Assembly: GCA_017428155.1 (NCBI GenBank)
Contig: JAFRRJ010000021.1
Span: forward strand, 1 to 36,886
DNA length: 36,886 bases
Reading direction: 5' to 3'
DNA from: Clostridiales bacterium
GTDB lineage: Bacteria; Bacillota; Clostridia; Saccharofermentanales; Saccharofermentanaceae
The translations under genes were made by a program, and so were the position numbers. Position 1 is the first letter of the stretch. Every line of letters begins with the position of its first letter. The notes below the pieces were generated by a model. That model saw only the letters and a program-made list of their open reading frames with translations, had not been told where the DNA came from and searched no databases. This document shows positions 17,633 to 25,590 of the stretch, piece after piece.

Positions 17633-17673
17633 AAGTAAGCTCTTTTGTCTACCGTGGGCAGAAGAGCTTACTT
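17633..17673 (+). terminator. terminator of the tRNA-Gln gene
   Basis: AAGTAAGCTCTT (17633-17644) pairs perfectly with AAGAGCTTACTT (17662-17673), 12 bp with a 17-base loop, followed by TATTTATTC. It begins four bases after the tRNA CCA. Confidence 0.85.
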
Positions 17674-17797
17674 TATTTATTCAACGAAGAGAGTTTGGTA
17701 TGATCACATTGATAAATCGGGCTTTGGCTTTTGCAATCATCGATTCTCTGTTATGGAATGCAATATCAAGTTATGGGTCATGAGAGGAAAGGCAAAT

Positions 17798-18223
17798 ATG
17801 GAAGACTGTGTGTTTTGCAAAATTGGGTCCGGTGAGATACAGGGACTCAGAATCTGTGAAGATGATGAGACTCTCGCATTCATGGACATCTCGAAGGATT
17901 ATGACGGACACATTCTTGTTATACCCAAGAAGCACTATCGATACGTGACAGATTGTCCCGACAATTTGGCTTGTAAGGTTTGGTCCATGGTACAGAAGGT
18001 CAGTAAACATCTGATTGAAAACTGCGGTTACGACGGAGCCGACATCATGTCAGCCAACAGTCCCGTGAGCCAATCACTCCCTCATTTTCATGTACACATA
18101 ATCCCAAGAAAAACCGGGGATCGACTGGGAAATCCGGGAGAATGGCCAACGCCGGCAGGGGCTAAGGAAGATGTGCGCGTTATGCATGAGAGGCTGAAGA
18201 TAACAGGATTTATTAAAAAATGA
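17798..18223 (+). CDS. HIT-family nucleotide hydrolase/transferase
   Basis: A 141-residue histidine-triad protein, a cytosolic enzyme family that hydrolyses nucleoside phosphoramidates and dinucleoside polyphosphates. The triad is PHFHVHIIPRK (His96, His98, His100), with an N-terminal CVFCKIGSGEI zinc-type cysteine pair (Cys4, Cys7) and DGHILVIPKKHY. The long reading frame extends upstream to 17645, but SD GAGAGGAAAGG (17782-17792) places the start at ATG 17798, matching the family N-terminus. The segment before the triad (ANSPVSQSLPHFH) departs from the common N-G-x-x-x-G-Q spacing motif. A weak promoter candidate, TTGATA-17-TGCAAT, lies at 17709-17737. Confidence 0.9.
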   Translation: MEDCVFCKIGSGEIQGLRICEDDETLAFMDISKDYDGHILVIPKKHYRYVTDCPDNLACKVWSMVQKVSKHLIENCGYDGADIMSANSPVSQSLPHFHVHIIPRKTGDRLGNPGEWPTPAGAKEDVRVMHERLKITGFIKK

Positions 18224-18250
18224 CAGGAAAAGAAACGTTTTCTTCCCTGT
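18223..18250 (+). terminator. weak terminator after HIT gene
   Basis: ACAGG (18223-18227) pairs with CCTGT (18246-18250) around an imperfect AAAAGAAA/TTTTCTT stem. TTATTTCT follows. It overlaps the last base of the HIT stop codon. Confidence 0.5.
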
Positions 18251-18297
18251 TTATTTCTCGTTGAATGATTCGTTTCGGTTTGTCTGGACAGACGTGA

Positions 18298-18343
18298 ACC
18301 TTTTAGGCGTACTAAGCTCGGTCTCGTACCTTTTGGGCGTACT
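18298..18343 (+). repeat. two 16-bp direct repeats in a possible small-RNA gene
   Basis: ACCTTTTAGGCGTACT (18298-18313) and ACCTTTTGGGCGTACT (18328-18343) differ at one base and lie 30 bp apart. A strong terminator follows 10 bp later. No ORF with an SD covers them. They could be repeated recognition elements of a small RNA (the CCUUUU core could pair with AAAAGG-type ribosome sites) or protein sites. The rest of 18251-18460 shows nothing else I can support. Confidence 0.4.
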
Positions 18344-18352
18344 TGGGCAATC

Positions 18353-18393
18353 AAACCGCATTTGCCATGAAGAAGGCATTTGCGGTTTTTATT
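18353..18393 (+). terminator. orphan terminator downstream of the direct repeats
   Basis: AAACCGCA (18353-18360) pairs with TGCGGTTT (18381-18388). After a 2x2 T-T internal loop the stem continues with TGCC/GGCA (18363-18366 with 18375-18378). The tail is TTTTTATTTT. There is no gene between this and the HIT terminator, so it implies a separate short transcript. Confidence 0.7.
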
Positions 18394-18469
18394 TTCGCGA
18401 ACGGCGCATCGCAATCTCCGTAAATATAAAGAGTTATGCACATATTTGTTATTATTTGTACGATTGTGA

Positions 18470-18478
18470 TGATATAAT
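18470..18478 (+). promoter_or_regulatory. extended -10 promoter of the GH9 gene
   Basis: TGA-TATAAT at 18470-18478, about 40 bp before the ATG. No convincing -35 is visible upstream, which fits an extended -10 promoter. Confidence 0.65.
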
Positions 18479-18518
18479 CGCAATGTTAATCAAGTAATCC
18501 TTTTTGAGGGAGGCTATT

Positions 18519-20756
18519 ATGAAGAAAAAGATCGTAAGCGCGGTCCTGGCAGGTTCAATGCTTTTGAGCCTTGCAGCTTGTAACAAGCCCGCGCCCACTG
18601 ACACGGAATCTTCAGAGACATCGGAGACGACGACTGAAGTGACCGAGACTACTTTGGATCCTAATTCGATCATGGGATTTAATATGATCGATAACGGAGA
18701 TTTTTCGAACAAGAAAGCGGCATGGAATGTATATCTCGAAGGCGGCGAAGGAATTGTCATCGTAAATGACAAGGGTGAGCTCGAGTATGACTGCTCCATA
18801 GTCGGCACAAAACAGCACGCTAACCAGATCTATTATGACGGATTCAGCATCTATCAGGACTGTACCTATGAGATGCAGTTCGATGCTTATTCGACTGTTG
18901 AGCGTGATCTTGAGTACAGAATCCAGATAAACGGTTCCGATTATCACGCATATAACAGCGAGATCATCCACGTTACTACTGAGATGCAGCATTTCGACAT
19001 AACCTTTACAATGAAGGAAGCCAGTGACCCCGCTCCTCGTCTCTGCTTCAATCTCGGAAGATTCGAGACCAATGAGAAATTTAAGGAGCATTCAGTCATG
19101 TTCGATAATTTCGATCTGAGATGTATCGATGACACCGGATATGTTAATGCAGGTAAGATCGTATATCCTGCGATCAATCTCAATCAGGTCGGTTATCTGC
19201 CCAAGGCTTCCAAGGTAGCAGTCCTCAACGGTGATGCTATCGCTTCAAAGGCTTCCGTTGTTGATATCGCTTCCGGTGATACCGTATATGAAGGCGACGT
19301 AAGCGCTGCTGTATTTAATGAGAGTACAGGCAGAGACGAAGCAAGATTCGACTTCTCAAGTGTTACAACACCCGGCGAATATAAGGTAGTTGTCGGTGAT
19401 ATCGAATCATTCGAATTCGCGATCGCCGATGATGTTTACACTGATGCATTCAAGGCATCACTCCGTATGTTCTATCTGCAGAGATGCGGTGTCGAGCTTG
19501 CTGAGGAATATGCAGGTGATTATGCTCACCCTGAATGCCATGCATCTGAAGCCACGATCTACGGCACAGATGAGACTATCGATGTATCGGGCGGCTGGCA
19601 CGATGCAGGTGACTACGGAAGATATGTTGTTACCGGCGCTAAGGCAGCTGCAGACTTAATGCTCGCTTACTCACTCTATCCGAAGGCATTCGACGATAAT
19701 CTCGGCATCCCCGAGTCCGGCAACGGCATTCCCGATGTTCTCGATGAGGTAAGGTTCGAGCTCGACTGGCTGTTCAAGATGCAGAATTCCGAAGGCGGCG
19801 TTTACCACAAGGTAACATGCACTAACTTCCCTGGCTTTGTAATGCCTGAGGAAGAGACAGAAGAACTCATTGTCTGCCCTGTATCCACAACTGCAACGGG
19901 TGATTTTGCTGCAGTTATGGCTATGGCATCCAAGGTATACGCAAAAGTCGATGCTGACTTCGCATCCAAGTGCCTTGAAGCAGCTCAGAAGGCTGCAGAT
20001 TATCTTGAGGCACATCCTGATCTCGAGGGCGCAAAGAACCCTGACGGCATCGTTACAGGTGAGTATCCTGATATCGAGGATGCTGACGAGAGGATCTGGG
20101 CTTATGCCGAACTCTACAAGGCTACAGGCGATGTCAAGTATGACGATGCATTCTGCGCACTTATCGGATTGGAAGTTCCCAGTGCAACTGATCTCGGCTG
20201 GATGGGCGTAGGCGGATATGCAGCATATGCTTATCTCTCTTCCGGCTTCAAGGGCAAGTTCTATGATGCAATTCTTGCAAGCTTCATGGGCGGACTTGCA
20301 ACTATCGAAGCTGCTGCGGCTGCTGACAGCTACAATTCATCACTTACCGTATATCCTTGGGGCAGCAACATGACTATTGCCAACAACGGTATGTATATGC
20401 TCCTTTTCGATGCCGTAAACGGCGGTAATAAGGGCGATCAGATCGCCAGAGAGCAGCTTAACTATCTGCTCGGTACGAACGGTCTCGGTGTCTGCTTCCT
20501 TACCGGTTACGGCACGGTATCACCCGAATCACCCCACCACAGACCTTCACAGGCTAAGGGTGAAGCTGTTCCGGGCATGATTGCCGGCGGTCCTAACGAG
20601 AATCTCGAAGATCCTTATGCAGCTAATGTTCTTGCAGAAGCGGCACCCGCTCTCTGCTATGCTGACAGCGATCAGGCATTCTCGCTGAACGAGGTAACTA
20701 TCTACTGGAATTCACCTGCCGTATTCCTTTTCGCTTACGTGGTAAGCAACGGCTGA
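18519..20756 (+). CDS. GH9 endoglucanase lipoprotein with CBM4/9-type module
   Basis: A 745-residue surface cellulase. It has a lipoprotein signal peptide with LAAC lipobox (Cys21) and a Ser/Thr/Glu-rich linker. A CBM4/9-like beta module spans about residues 50-205 (NMIDNGDFSNKKAAWNVYLE to MFDNFDLRCID). A CelD_N-type immunoglobulin domain follows (INLNQVGYLPKASKVAVLNG), then the GH9 barrel. Catalytic features are WHDAGDYGRY (Asp362, Asp365), GTVSPESPHHRPS (His673-Arg675) and the acid Glu725 in LNEVTIYWNSP. There is no dockerin, so it is membrane-anchored and not cellulosomal. The frame extends upstream to a TTG at 18504, but SD GAGGGAGG (18506-18513) fixes the ATG at 18519. Confidence 0.94.
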   Translation: MKKKIVSAVLAGSMLLSLAACNKPAPTDTESSETSETTTEVTETTLDPNSIMGFNMIDNGDFSNKKAAWNVYLEGGEGIVIVNDKGELEYDCSIVGTKQHANQIYYDGFSIYQDCTYEMQFDAYSTVERDLEYRIQINGSDYHAYNSEIIHVTTEMQHFDITFTMKEASDPAPRLCFNLGRFETNEKFKEHSVMFDNFDLRCIDDTGYVNAGKIVYPAINLNQVGYLPKASKVAVLNGDAIASKASVVDIASGDTVYEGDVSAAVFNESTGRDEARFDFSSVTTPGEYKVVVGDIESFEFAIADDVYTDAFKASLRMFYLQRCGVELAEEYAGDYAHPECHASEATIYGTDETIDVSGGWHDAGDYGRYVVTGAKAAADLMLAYSLYPKAFDDNLGIPESGNGIPDVLDEVRFELDWLFKMQNSEGGVYHKVTCTNFPGFVMPEEETEELIVCPVSTTATGDFAAVMAMASKVYAKVDADFASKCLEAAQKAADYLEAHPDLEGAKNPDGIVTGEYPDIEDADERIWAYAELYKATGDVKYDDAFCALIGLEVPSATDLGWMGVGGYAAYAYLSSGFKGKFYDAILASFMGGLATIEAAAAADSYNSSLTVYPWGSNMTIANNGMYMLLFDAVNGGNKGDQIAREQLNYLLGTNGLGVCFLTGYGTVSPESPHHRPSQAKGEAVPGMIAGGPNENLEDPYAANVLAEAAPALCYADSDQAFSLNEVTIYWNSPAVFLFAYVVSNG

Positions 20757-20781
20757 TACGGCCACGTAAATCAGAACTTCA

Positions 20782-20812
20782 AGGGGCTGTCTTCGTTGGG
20801 AAGGCAGCCTCT
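20782..20812 (+). terminator. terminator of the GH9 gene
   Basis: AGGGGCTGTCTTC (20782-20794) pairs with GAAGGCAGCCTCT (20800-20812), 13 bp with two G-T pairs and a 5-base loop, followed by TTTGGTTG. Confidence 0.8.
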
Positions 20813-20928
20813 TTTGGTTGGGGTGAGGCGTACGGGTCTTCCAAAATCATTTTCAGAGGAAAATGCCGGATCCGGAAAACACCTGCCGGCATCATGACAC
20901 GCACGCGAAAAGACAAACTCCGCGGTTG

Positions 20929-20937
20929 TGCTAGAAT
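20929..20937 (+). promoter_or_regulatory. extended -10 promoter of nitroreductase-flavodoxin operon
   Basis: TGC-TAGAAT at 20929-20937 is identical to the eda extended -10 at 8629-8637. The flanks are also alike (TGTGCTAGAATATT here, TATGCTAGAATACT there). A 7-bp inverted repeat, ATGCCGG (20863-20869) and CCGGCAT (20886-20892), lies just upstream and might be an operator. Confidence 0.55.
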
Positions 20938-20971
20938 ATTAAAGATACCAAAACGGGAGGTTTACATACCG

Positions 20972-21742
20972 ATGAACCCTACATATTACGACATGATCTT
21001 CAAGCGCAAATCTTTTCACAGATACGGCGAGCCGGACGGGAAGAAGATCACGCCTGAGGAACTGGAAGACATCAAAAGGATGTGGTATGAGTTTAAGCCT
21101 CTTACAGAAGGGATTACCACTAAGATCAAGATCGTTCCGGGTGAACAGACAAGCTGCAGCAGGGGAGAGGAATACTGCATCCTGATATACAGCGAGAAAA
21201 AGCCCGGATATCTTCAGAATATCGGATACATCGGCGAGCAGATGGATCTCTACCTTACTTCCAGAGGAATAGGCCCTCTCTGGTTCGGCGTCGGAAGGAC
21301 GAAGGAAAGGCGTTTTGAAGGGCTTGAATACGTCATAATGATGGCCATCCGCAAGATCGATGATGATTCGAAGTTCAGAACGCCGGGTGATCTCTCAACA
21401 TTCAAGCGCGTGCCCGCAGAGGAGTTCTGGGAGGGCGATGTGATCGACGGGATCACTGATGTTGTAAGGCTTACTCCGACAGCCTGCAATATCCAGCCGT
21501 GGAAGGTCGTAAACAAGGGCGGAGGCACCCTGGATGTTTACCGTTACAGACGTCCCGGAAAGCACGGCATAATCCCGCCTTTCAGACTTGCTTATTTCGG
21601 TAGCATTGATATCGGTATTTTCATGCTGTTCCTTGACCTGTGTTTGGAACACAAGGGAATTGAGTTTGAACGCGAGTTTACGCCTGACAACGGTAATTTC
21701 AAACAGCTTAATCTTAATGCCGTATACAAGTTCAAAGACTGA
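20972..21742 (+). CDS. nitroreductase-family protein, TM1586 type
   Basis: A 256-residue FMN-dependent nitroreductase-like protein of the two-repeat TM1586 type. It starts MNPTYYDMIFKRKSFHRYGE, the RKS(x)R(x)Y FMN-phosphate motif of the superfamily. The second half has LTPTACNIQPWKVV, the typical SP(S)xxNxQPW FMN-binding segment, and LAYFGSIDIGIFMLFLDLCL. The frame is open 26 codons upstream, but that stretch spans the promoter, so the ATG at 20972 with GGGAGG (20955-20960, somewhat distant) is preferred. It is followed 15 bp later by a flavodoxin, which makes an electron-transfer pair plausible. The substrate is unknown. Confidence 0.82.
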   Translation: MNPTYYDMIFKRKSFHRYGEPDGKKITPEELEDIKRMWYEFKPLTEGITTKIKIVPGEQTSCSRGEEYCILIYSEKKPGYLQNIGYIGEQMDLYLTSRGIGPLWFGVGRTKERRFEGLEYVIMMAIRKIDDDSKFRTPGDLSTFKRVPAEEFWEGDVIDGITDVVRLTPTACNIQPWKVVNKGGGTLDVYRYRRPGKHGIIPPFRLAYFGSIDIGIFMLFLDLCLEHKGIEFEREFTPDNGNFKQLNLNAVYKFKD

Positions 21743-21757
21743 TAAGAGGTGTTATTT

Positions 21758-22246
21758 ATGAAGACCGCAGTTGTTTATTATTCAATGCACGGCAATGTCC
21801 GCTACGTATGTGAGAAAGTCGCTGCTGCGACGGGCGCAGACCTTATAGAACTCGTGCCTAAAAAAGCATATCCCGACAAGGGCATGAAGCAGTTCATCTG
21901 GGGAGGGTCCGCGGTTACATTCAAGAAGAAGCCTGATCTTGAACCATATACATTCAGCGCTTCAGATTATGAACTCGTCATTCTTGCGACGCCGGTCTGG
22001 GCAAGCAGTTTTGTTCCGCCAATGAGGACTTTCTTTGAAGATAATGATCTGTCAGGCGTGAAGATCGCATTCATAACGACTTCTGCAGGCGGTGATTCGT
22101 CAAAGTGTATCGAAGCGCTTAAGACTGCCGCTAAATGCAGCAATCCTGCTGCCGTGCTGAATCTCGTTGAACCGAAGGATCAGCCGTCTGATGAGAAAGA
22201 GAAGGAAATCGAAGGTTTTATAGAAGCTGTCAGGGCCTTAAGCTGA
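21758..22246 (+). CDS. flavodoxin
   Basis: A 162-residue flavodoxin-like protein. The FMN-phosphate loop is at the N-terminus (VVYYSMHGNVRYV), followed by LVILATPVWASSFVPPMRTFF and IAFITTSAGGDSSKC. The P-loop has HGN where classic flavodoxins have TGN/GNT; the closest pattern is the YSxxGN(T)xxV of the Flavodoxin_4-like group. ATG 21758 has SD AAGAGGTG. It probably carries electrons for, or is reduced with, the adjacent nitroreductase (inference). Confidence 0.85.
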   Translation: MKTAVVYYSMHGNVRYVCEKVAAATGADLIELVPKKAYPDKGMKQFIWGGSAVTFKKKPDLEPYTFSASDYELVILATPVWASSFVPPMRTFFEDNDLSGVKIAFITTSAGGDSSKCIEALKTAAKCSNPAAVLNLVEPKDQPSDEKEKEIEGFIEAVRALS

Positions 22247-22251
22247 GATCG

Positions 22252-22307
22252 ATGTGCTGTTGAAATGAAGAACTTGATAATTCAGTGATTCATTTCATGT
22301 GCTGTTG
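22252..22307 (+). repeat. hairpin bracketed by an 11-bp direct repeat
   Basis: ATGTGCTGTTG occurs at 22252-22262 and 22297-22307. Between them TGAAATGAA (22261-22269) pairs with TTCATTTCA (22289-22297). The unit ends where the surE -35 begins. It has no T-run, so it is not a simple terminator; a regulator site is possible. Confidence 0.4.
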
Positions 22308-22333
22308 TCCGGAAGCGGTTTTTATTCTAATAT
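22305..22333 (+). promoter_or_regulatory. surE promoter
   Basis: TTGTCC (22305-22310), 17 bp, TAATAT (22328-22333). The leader is about 28 bases and holds SD GGAGGGT. Confidence 0.55.
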
Positions 22334-22367
22334 AGACATGGTAGCATACCGGTTTGGAGGGTAACTG

Positions 22368-23081
22368 ATGTATAAGATCCTGATCGCCAATGACGACGGA
22401 ATAACTTCTGAAGGTCTTGTAAGGCTTGCAAGGACTGCGAAGAAATTTGGCGAAGTCTGGGTGGTCGCACCCGAATCACAGCGCAGCGCGATGTCCCATT
22501 ATTCCACTTTCTGGGATGGCGTTGACGTATGGCCGGTTGATTTTCCCGTATCTGATGTTCACGCTTTTGCATGCTCGGGAACGCCCGCAGACTGTGTCCG
22601 CCTGGGTGCGATAGCGGTAGTGCCGGGGGGGCCTGACAGGATCTTCTGCGGGATCAACATCGGCTACAATATTGCAAGTGATATACAGTATTCAGCAACA
22701 GTCGGCGCCGCGCTTGAAGGAGCCGGTCTTAAGATACATACGATAGCGTTCTCCGAGGAGTACGACGGACTTCATGAAGTTACGGAGAAATACATAGATC
22801 AGATCACGTCAGAGCTTATCAGCAGCCCCTTAGGCAAAAATGAAGTGTGGAATGTCAATTTCCCGGGCTGCGCTTTGAGCGAATGCAATGGAATCCTTTA
22901 TGACTGTAAGGTATCAGATGATGACTTTGATATCGTCGGATATAATGTCACGGCAAAAGACGGGGATAAGATCACATATCAGGTCGATTATAAGCGCACA
23001 TGGAAAGGCTCTGAGGGAACCGATCTTTATGCTGTCGTAAATAAATATGTTTCAGTCGGCAAAGTAAAGAATATCAGCTGA
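22368..23081 (+). CDS. surE: SurE-type 5'/3'-nucleotidase
   Basis: A 237-residue metal-dependent survival-protein-type nucleotidase that dephosphorylates nucleoside monophosphates. The N-terminus MYKILIANDDG carries the metal-binding Asp pair (Asp9, Asp10). Family blocks follow: VVAPESQRSAMSHY, CSGTPADCVRLG and FCGINIGYNIASDIQYSATV. In the last block the usual SGxNxGxNxGxDxxYSGTV is partly altered (CGINIGYN, ASD, YSATV), an unusual but probably functional variant. SD GGAGGG is strong. A short ORF begins five bases after its stop. Confidence 0.92.
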   Translation: MYKILIANDDGITSEGLVRLARTAKKFGEVWVVAPESQRSAMSHYSTFWDGVDVWPVDFPVSDVHAFACSGTPADCVRLGAIAVVPGGPDRIFCGINIGYNIASDIQYSATVGAALEGAGLKIHTIAFSEEYDGLHEVTEKYIDQITSELISSPLGKNEVWNVNFPGCALSECNGILYDCKVSDDDFDIVGYNVTAKDGDKITYQVDYKRTWKGSEGTDLYAVVNKYVSVGKVKNIS

Positions 23082-23086
23082 CCTCT

Positions 23087-23209
23087 ATGGATCCTGTAAA
23101 GAACAACAAGACGGTAAGTATTCCCTTAGCAGACAAAAGGCAGTCTCAAAAGCCCGGTTACGAAGAATACAGGGCAGAAACAAGGAGTCTTCTTCCGGTA
23201 CCCAAGTGA
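23087..23209 (+). CDS. possible 40-residue small protein after surE
   Basis: An ORF of 40 codons beginning MDPVKNNKTVSIPLADKR and ending ETRSLLPVPK, starting five bases after the surE stop. It is rich in Lys, Arg, Pro and Ser, with no membrane segment. No SD is visible, so expression would depend on coupling to surE. Against it: the following promoter's -10 lies just beyond its stop, and a 40-codon ORF is easily random. For it: position, and an intergenic gap it fills exactly. I assign no function. Confidence 0.35.
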   Translation: MDPVKNNKTVSIPLADKRQSQKPGYEEYRAETRSLLPVPK

Positions 23210-23217
23210 AGGCGTTG

Positions 23218-23226
23218 TGGTACAAT
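23218..23226 (+). promoter_or_regulatory. extended -10 promoter of the RluA-family gene
   Basis: TGG-TACAAT at 23218-23226 with no clear -35. The start would be near 23233 and the leader about 38 bases, with SD GGAGA. Confidence 0.45.
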
Positions 23227-23270
23227 GTCAGGACAGTTTATACGGTCTTTTATTATTTTGGAGACATCAG

Positions 23271-24260
23271 ATGCGTGATTTTACAGTAAGCAAGGCCCAG
23301 GACGGGCTTCATGTCGTTAAGGCCTCGCAGGAGGCTTTTCCGCAGCTTAAGTCTGCGGATCTTTTTCACGCGCTCAAAAGGCGTGACATAAGGATCGACG
23401 GCAAAAAGGTCAATAAGGATATTGCCGTAAAGGCGGGCAGTGTTGTTGAGATATGGCTTCCTGATGATCTTTTCGATGCCAAAAAGGCATCTGCTCCGGC
23501 GGCCTCCAAAGAGCCGATGTTTGAGATCGTTGCAGAGACAAAAGGTCTTCTTATCGTCAATAAATCACAGGGAATTGCGGTCCACTCCGGCAAGAGCGAT
23601 ATCGATGACACTCTTATCGATCTGATCCGCGGAACGACAAAATACAAGGATGCAGAGCTCTGCCACAGGATCGATATGAATACCGGAGGTCTCGTTCTTA
23701 TCGCCAAGAATAAGCAGGCTTTATCTGACTGCGTCGAGCTTTTCAGGAATGATCTTGTCACCAAGCGGTACAGGGCTCTGGTGCTCGGAGAACCTGATGA
23801 AGGCGAACCTGCGGTAGGCGAGGACGGAACAATTTATAAAGAAGTTAAGGGCTATCTCGAAAAGACAAAGTCCGGCAAAGTATACATCCATGATGACAAG
23901 CAGCCGGGTGACCTTGATATCGCCACAAAATACAAGATCCTTAAGACTTTCAAAGGCGTGGGGCCTGACGGTGAGAGCGTATCCGATCTGGAACTCGAGC
24001 TCGTTACAGGAAGGACACACCAGATAAGAGCGCAGTTCGCGCATCTGGGACACCCCGTAATAGGTGACGGTAATTACGGAAGGAATAAGGTAAATCTGCA
24101 CTTTGAGACGAAGGACGGCAGAAAGGTCAGATACCAGCAGCTGTTCTCGTGCCAGATAATATTCGGCAGGATCCCGAAGAATAACATGCACGTTGACGTG
24201 TCAGGCAAAACATTTAAAATATTACCTGATTATAATATTAAGCTTGCAAATAACGCTTAA
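23271..24260 (+). CDS. RluA-family pseudouridine synthase
   Basis: A 329-residue synthase that makes pseudouridine in rRNA or tRNA. It has an N-terminal S4-like domain (FHALKRRDIRIDGKKVNKD). The catalytic block is CHRIDMNTGGLVLIAKN with Asp135, and the C-terminal motif is TGRTHQIRAQFAHLGHPVIG followed by DGNYG. The frame is open 18 codons upstream to a GTG, but SD GGAGA (23260-23264) and the S4 domain start favour the ATG at 23271. The target position (RluC, RluD or RluA-like) cannot be told. In the HRxDxxTSG motif, Gly replaces Ser. It precedes murI by 21 bp. Confidence 0.9.
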   Translation: MRDFTVSKAQDGLHVVKASQEAFPQLKSADLFHALKRRDIRIDGKKVNKDIAVKAGSVVEIWLPDDLFDAKKASAPAASKEPMFEIVAETKGLLIVNKSQGIAVHSGKSDIDDTLIDLIRGTTKYKDAELCHRIDMNTGGLVLIAKNKQALSDCVELFRNDLVTKRYRALVLGEPDEGEPAVGEDGTIYKEVKGYLEKTKSGKVYIHDDKQPGDLDIATKYKILKTFKGVGPDGESVSDLELELVTGRTHQIRAQFAHLGHPVIGDGNYGRNKVNLHFETKDGRKVRYQQLFSCQIIFGRIPKNNMHVDVSGKTFKILPDYNIKLANNA

Positions 24261-24281
24261 GGCATAGGAAGTGCATAACAG

Positions 24282-25121
24282 ATGACTGACAACAGACCAA
24301 TCGGATTATTCGATTCAGGCATAGGTGGACTTACTGTTCTCCGTGAGATCTGGAAAGCCGCACCTGATGAGAGCACCATTTATTTCGGTGACAATTCAAG
24401 GGCGCCTTACGGCACAAAGTCCAGGAGCACTGTTATCAGGTATTCACTGCAGAATCTTAGCTTTCTTGAAAGCAGGGATGTGAAGATGATCGTCGTTGCC
24501 TGCAATACTGCAAGCGCTTATGCATATGAAGAGCTCAGGAAGCGTGCAAAGGTCCCTGTGGTCGAGGTTGTTACTCCGGGCGCTGATGAAGCCTGCCGTG
24601 CGACAAGAAACGGCAGGATCGGCATTATCGCAACCAAGGCTACCGTTTCCACTGGCGTATATAAGGATGCTGTCGAGAGAAGAGCCGCAGAGCTCGGAAT
24701 GAATAATATAGAGATCTTCCAGCAGGCATGTCCGCTGTTCGTATCCCTGGCTGAAGAGGGCTGGTGGGATTCTGAGGTCACAAGACTTACTGCCGAGGAA
24801 TACTTGAAGCCTTTGAAGGAAGCAGGCATTGATACGCTCGTTATGGCGTGCACACACTATCCGCTGCTTTCCAAAGTGATAGGCGAAGTAATGGGTGAAG
24901 GCGTCGTGCTTGTTAATACAGGTGTGGCAACTGCCAAGGTTGTAAAACATCTCCTTAGTGAGGAAGGAATAGCATCCGAACATAACGAGAAGCCTCAAAG
25001 GGAGTTCTTTACAAGTGATGAGCCCGAACTTTTCGAGCAGGTCGCGACACCATTCCTGGGTGAAGGTCTGCCTTCGGGAACCAGACATTTTTCCACAGAT
25101 AAATATGAGGTGACAATCTGA
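24282..25121 (+). CDS. murI: glutamate racemase
   Basis: A 279-residue cytosolic cofactor-independent racemase that supplies D-glutamate for peptidoglycan. Motifs are GLFDSGIGGLTVLREI, IYFGDNSRAPYG, VVACNTASAYA with catalytic Cys74, and VMACTHYPLL with catalytic Cys190. The second motif reads ACTHYP, where GCTHYP is usual. SD TAGGAAG precedes the ATG. The stop codon overlaps the next gene's start by one base (TGATG), so translation of the DUF1934 protein is coupled to it. Confidence 0.95.
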   Translation: MTDNRPIGLFDSGIGGLTVLREIWKAAPDESTIYFGDNSRAPYGTKSRSTVIRYSLQNLSFLESRDVKMIVVACNTASAYAYEELRKRAKVPVVEVVTPGADEACRATRNGRIGIIATKATVSTGVYKDAVERRAAELGMNNIEIFQQACPLFVSLAEEGWWDSEVTRLTAEEYLKPLKEAGIDTLVMACTHYPLLSKVIGEVMGEGVVLVNTGVATAKVVKHLLSEEGIASEHNEKPQREFFTSDEPELFEQVATPFLGEGLPSGTRHFSTDKYEVTI

Positions 25122-25546
25122 TGGCTGAAAGTAACGGCGACTGCCTGTTTGTGATCAGATCCGGAATGTACGGCGAGCCTCTTACCACAAAAGGCTCTTT
25201 TTCCGTTGAAGGCGGAAGGACGGTCTACAACTGGACTGAAAAGCACAGCGATAATGAGAAAGAGACTCATTTTGTAATGACTCTTATTAAAGAAGAATCT
25301 AAAGCTATCGTGGTCAGGAACGGGGATGTCACATCGAGAATGGTTTTCGAGTCCGGAAACAAGACAACAAGCTCAATGAACACGTCTTTCGGCGTTATTG
25401 ACGTAGTGATAGATACCGAATATATTAACTTCCCGGGGGGCCTTATTGACGGCGCGGAGATCAGTTATACACTCGATCCTGACAGCGGTGAACCGATAAG
25501 GAATATTTTTTCCATAAAAAGGCTCTTGCAAAAAGAACAAATATAA
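25121..25546 (+). CDS. DUF1934 (YwiB-like) beta-barrel protein
   Basis: A 141-residue protein of the DUF1934 family, small calycin-like barrels of unknown function common in Firmicutes. The diagnostic part is the run SSMNTSFGVIDVVIDTEYIN followed by GAEISYTLD. There is no signal peptide, so it is probably cytosolic. It starts on the A of the murI stop codon. The promoter of rpmF lies inside its final codons. Confidence 0.78.
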   Translation: MAESNGDCLFVIRSGMYGEPLTTKGSFSVEGGRTVYNWTEKHSDNEKETHFVMTLIKEESKAIVVRNGDVTSRMVFESGNKTTSSMNTSFGVIDVVIDTEYINFPGGLIDGAEISYTLDPDSGEPIRNIFSIKRLLQKEQI

Positions 25547-25554
25547 GGTATTAT
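25526..25554 (+). promoter_or_regulatory. rpmF promoter inside the end of the DUF1934 gene
   Basis: TTGCAA (25526-25531), 17 bp, TATTAT (25549-25554). This is among the best-spaced promoters in the window, as expected for a ribosomal protein. The -10 lies just past the DUF1934 stop codon. Confidence 0.75.
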
Positions 25555-25590
25555 CTTCAAGCATTTGTGAAAAGAAAGAGGTGAAGATGA

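Noticed and set aside
17645..17797. N-terminal extension of the HIT protein
   Set aside because: The extension begins inside the tRNA terminator; the SD at 17782-17792 and the family N-terminus fix the start at 17798.
20863..20892. Terminator upstream of the nitroreductase gene
   Set aside because: The ATGCCGG/CCGGCAT dyad has a 16-base loop and no T-run; the real GH9 terminator is at 20782-20812. It is kept only as a possible operator.
24444..25088. 214-codon minus-strand ORF opposite murI
   Set aside because: It lies entirely within murI, whose catalytic motifs are intact; this is codon-bias shadow.
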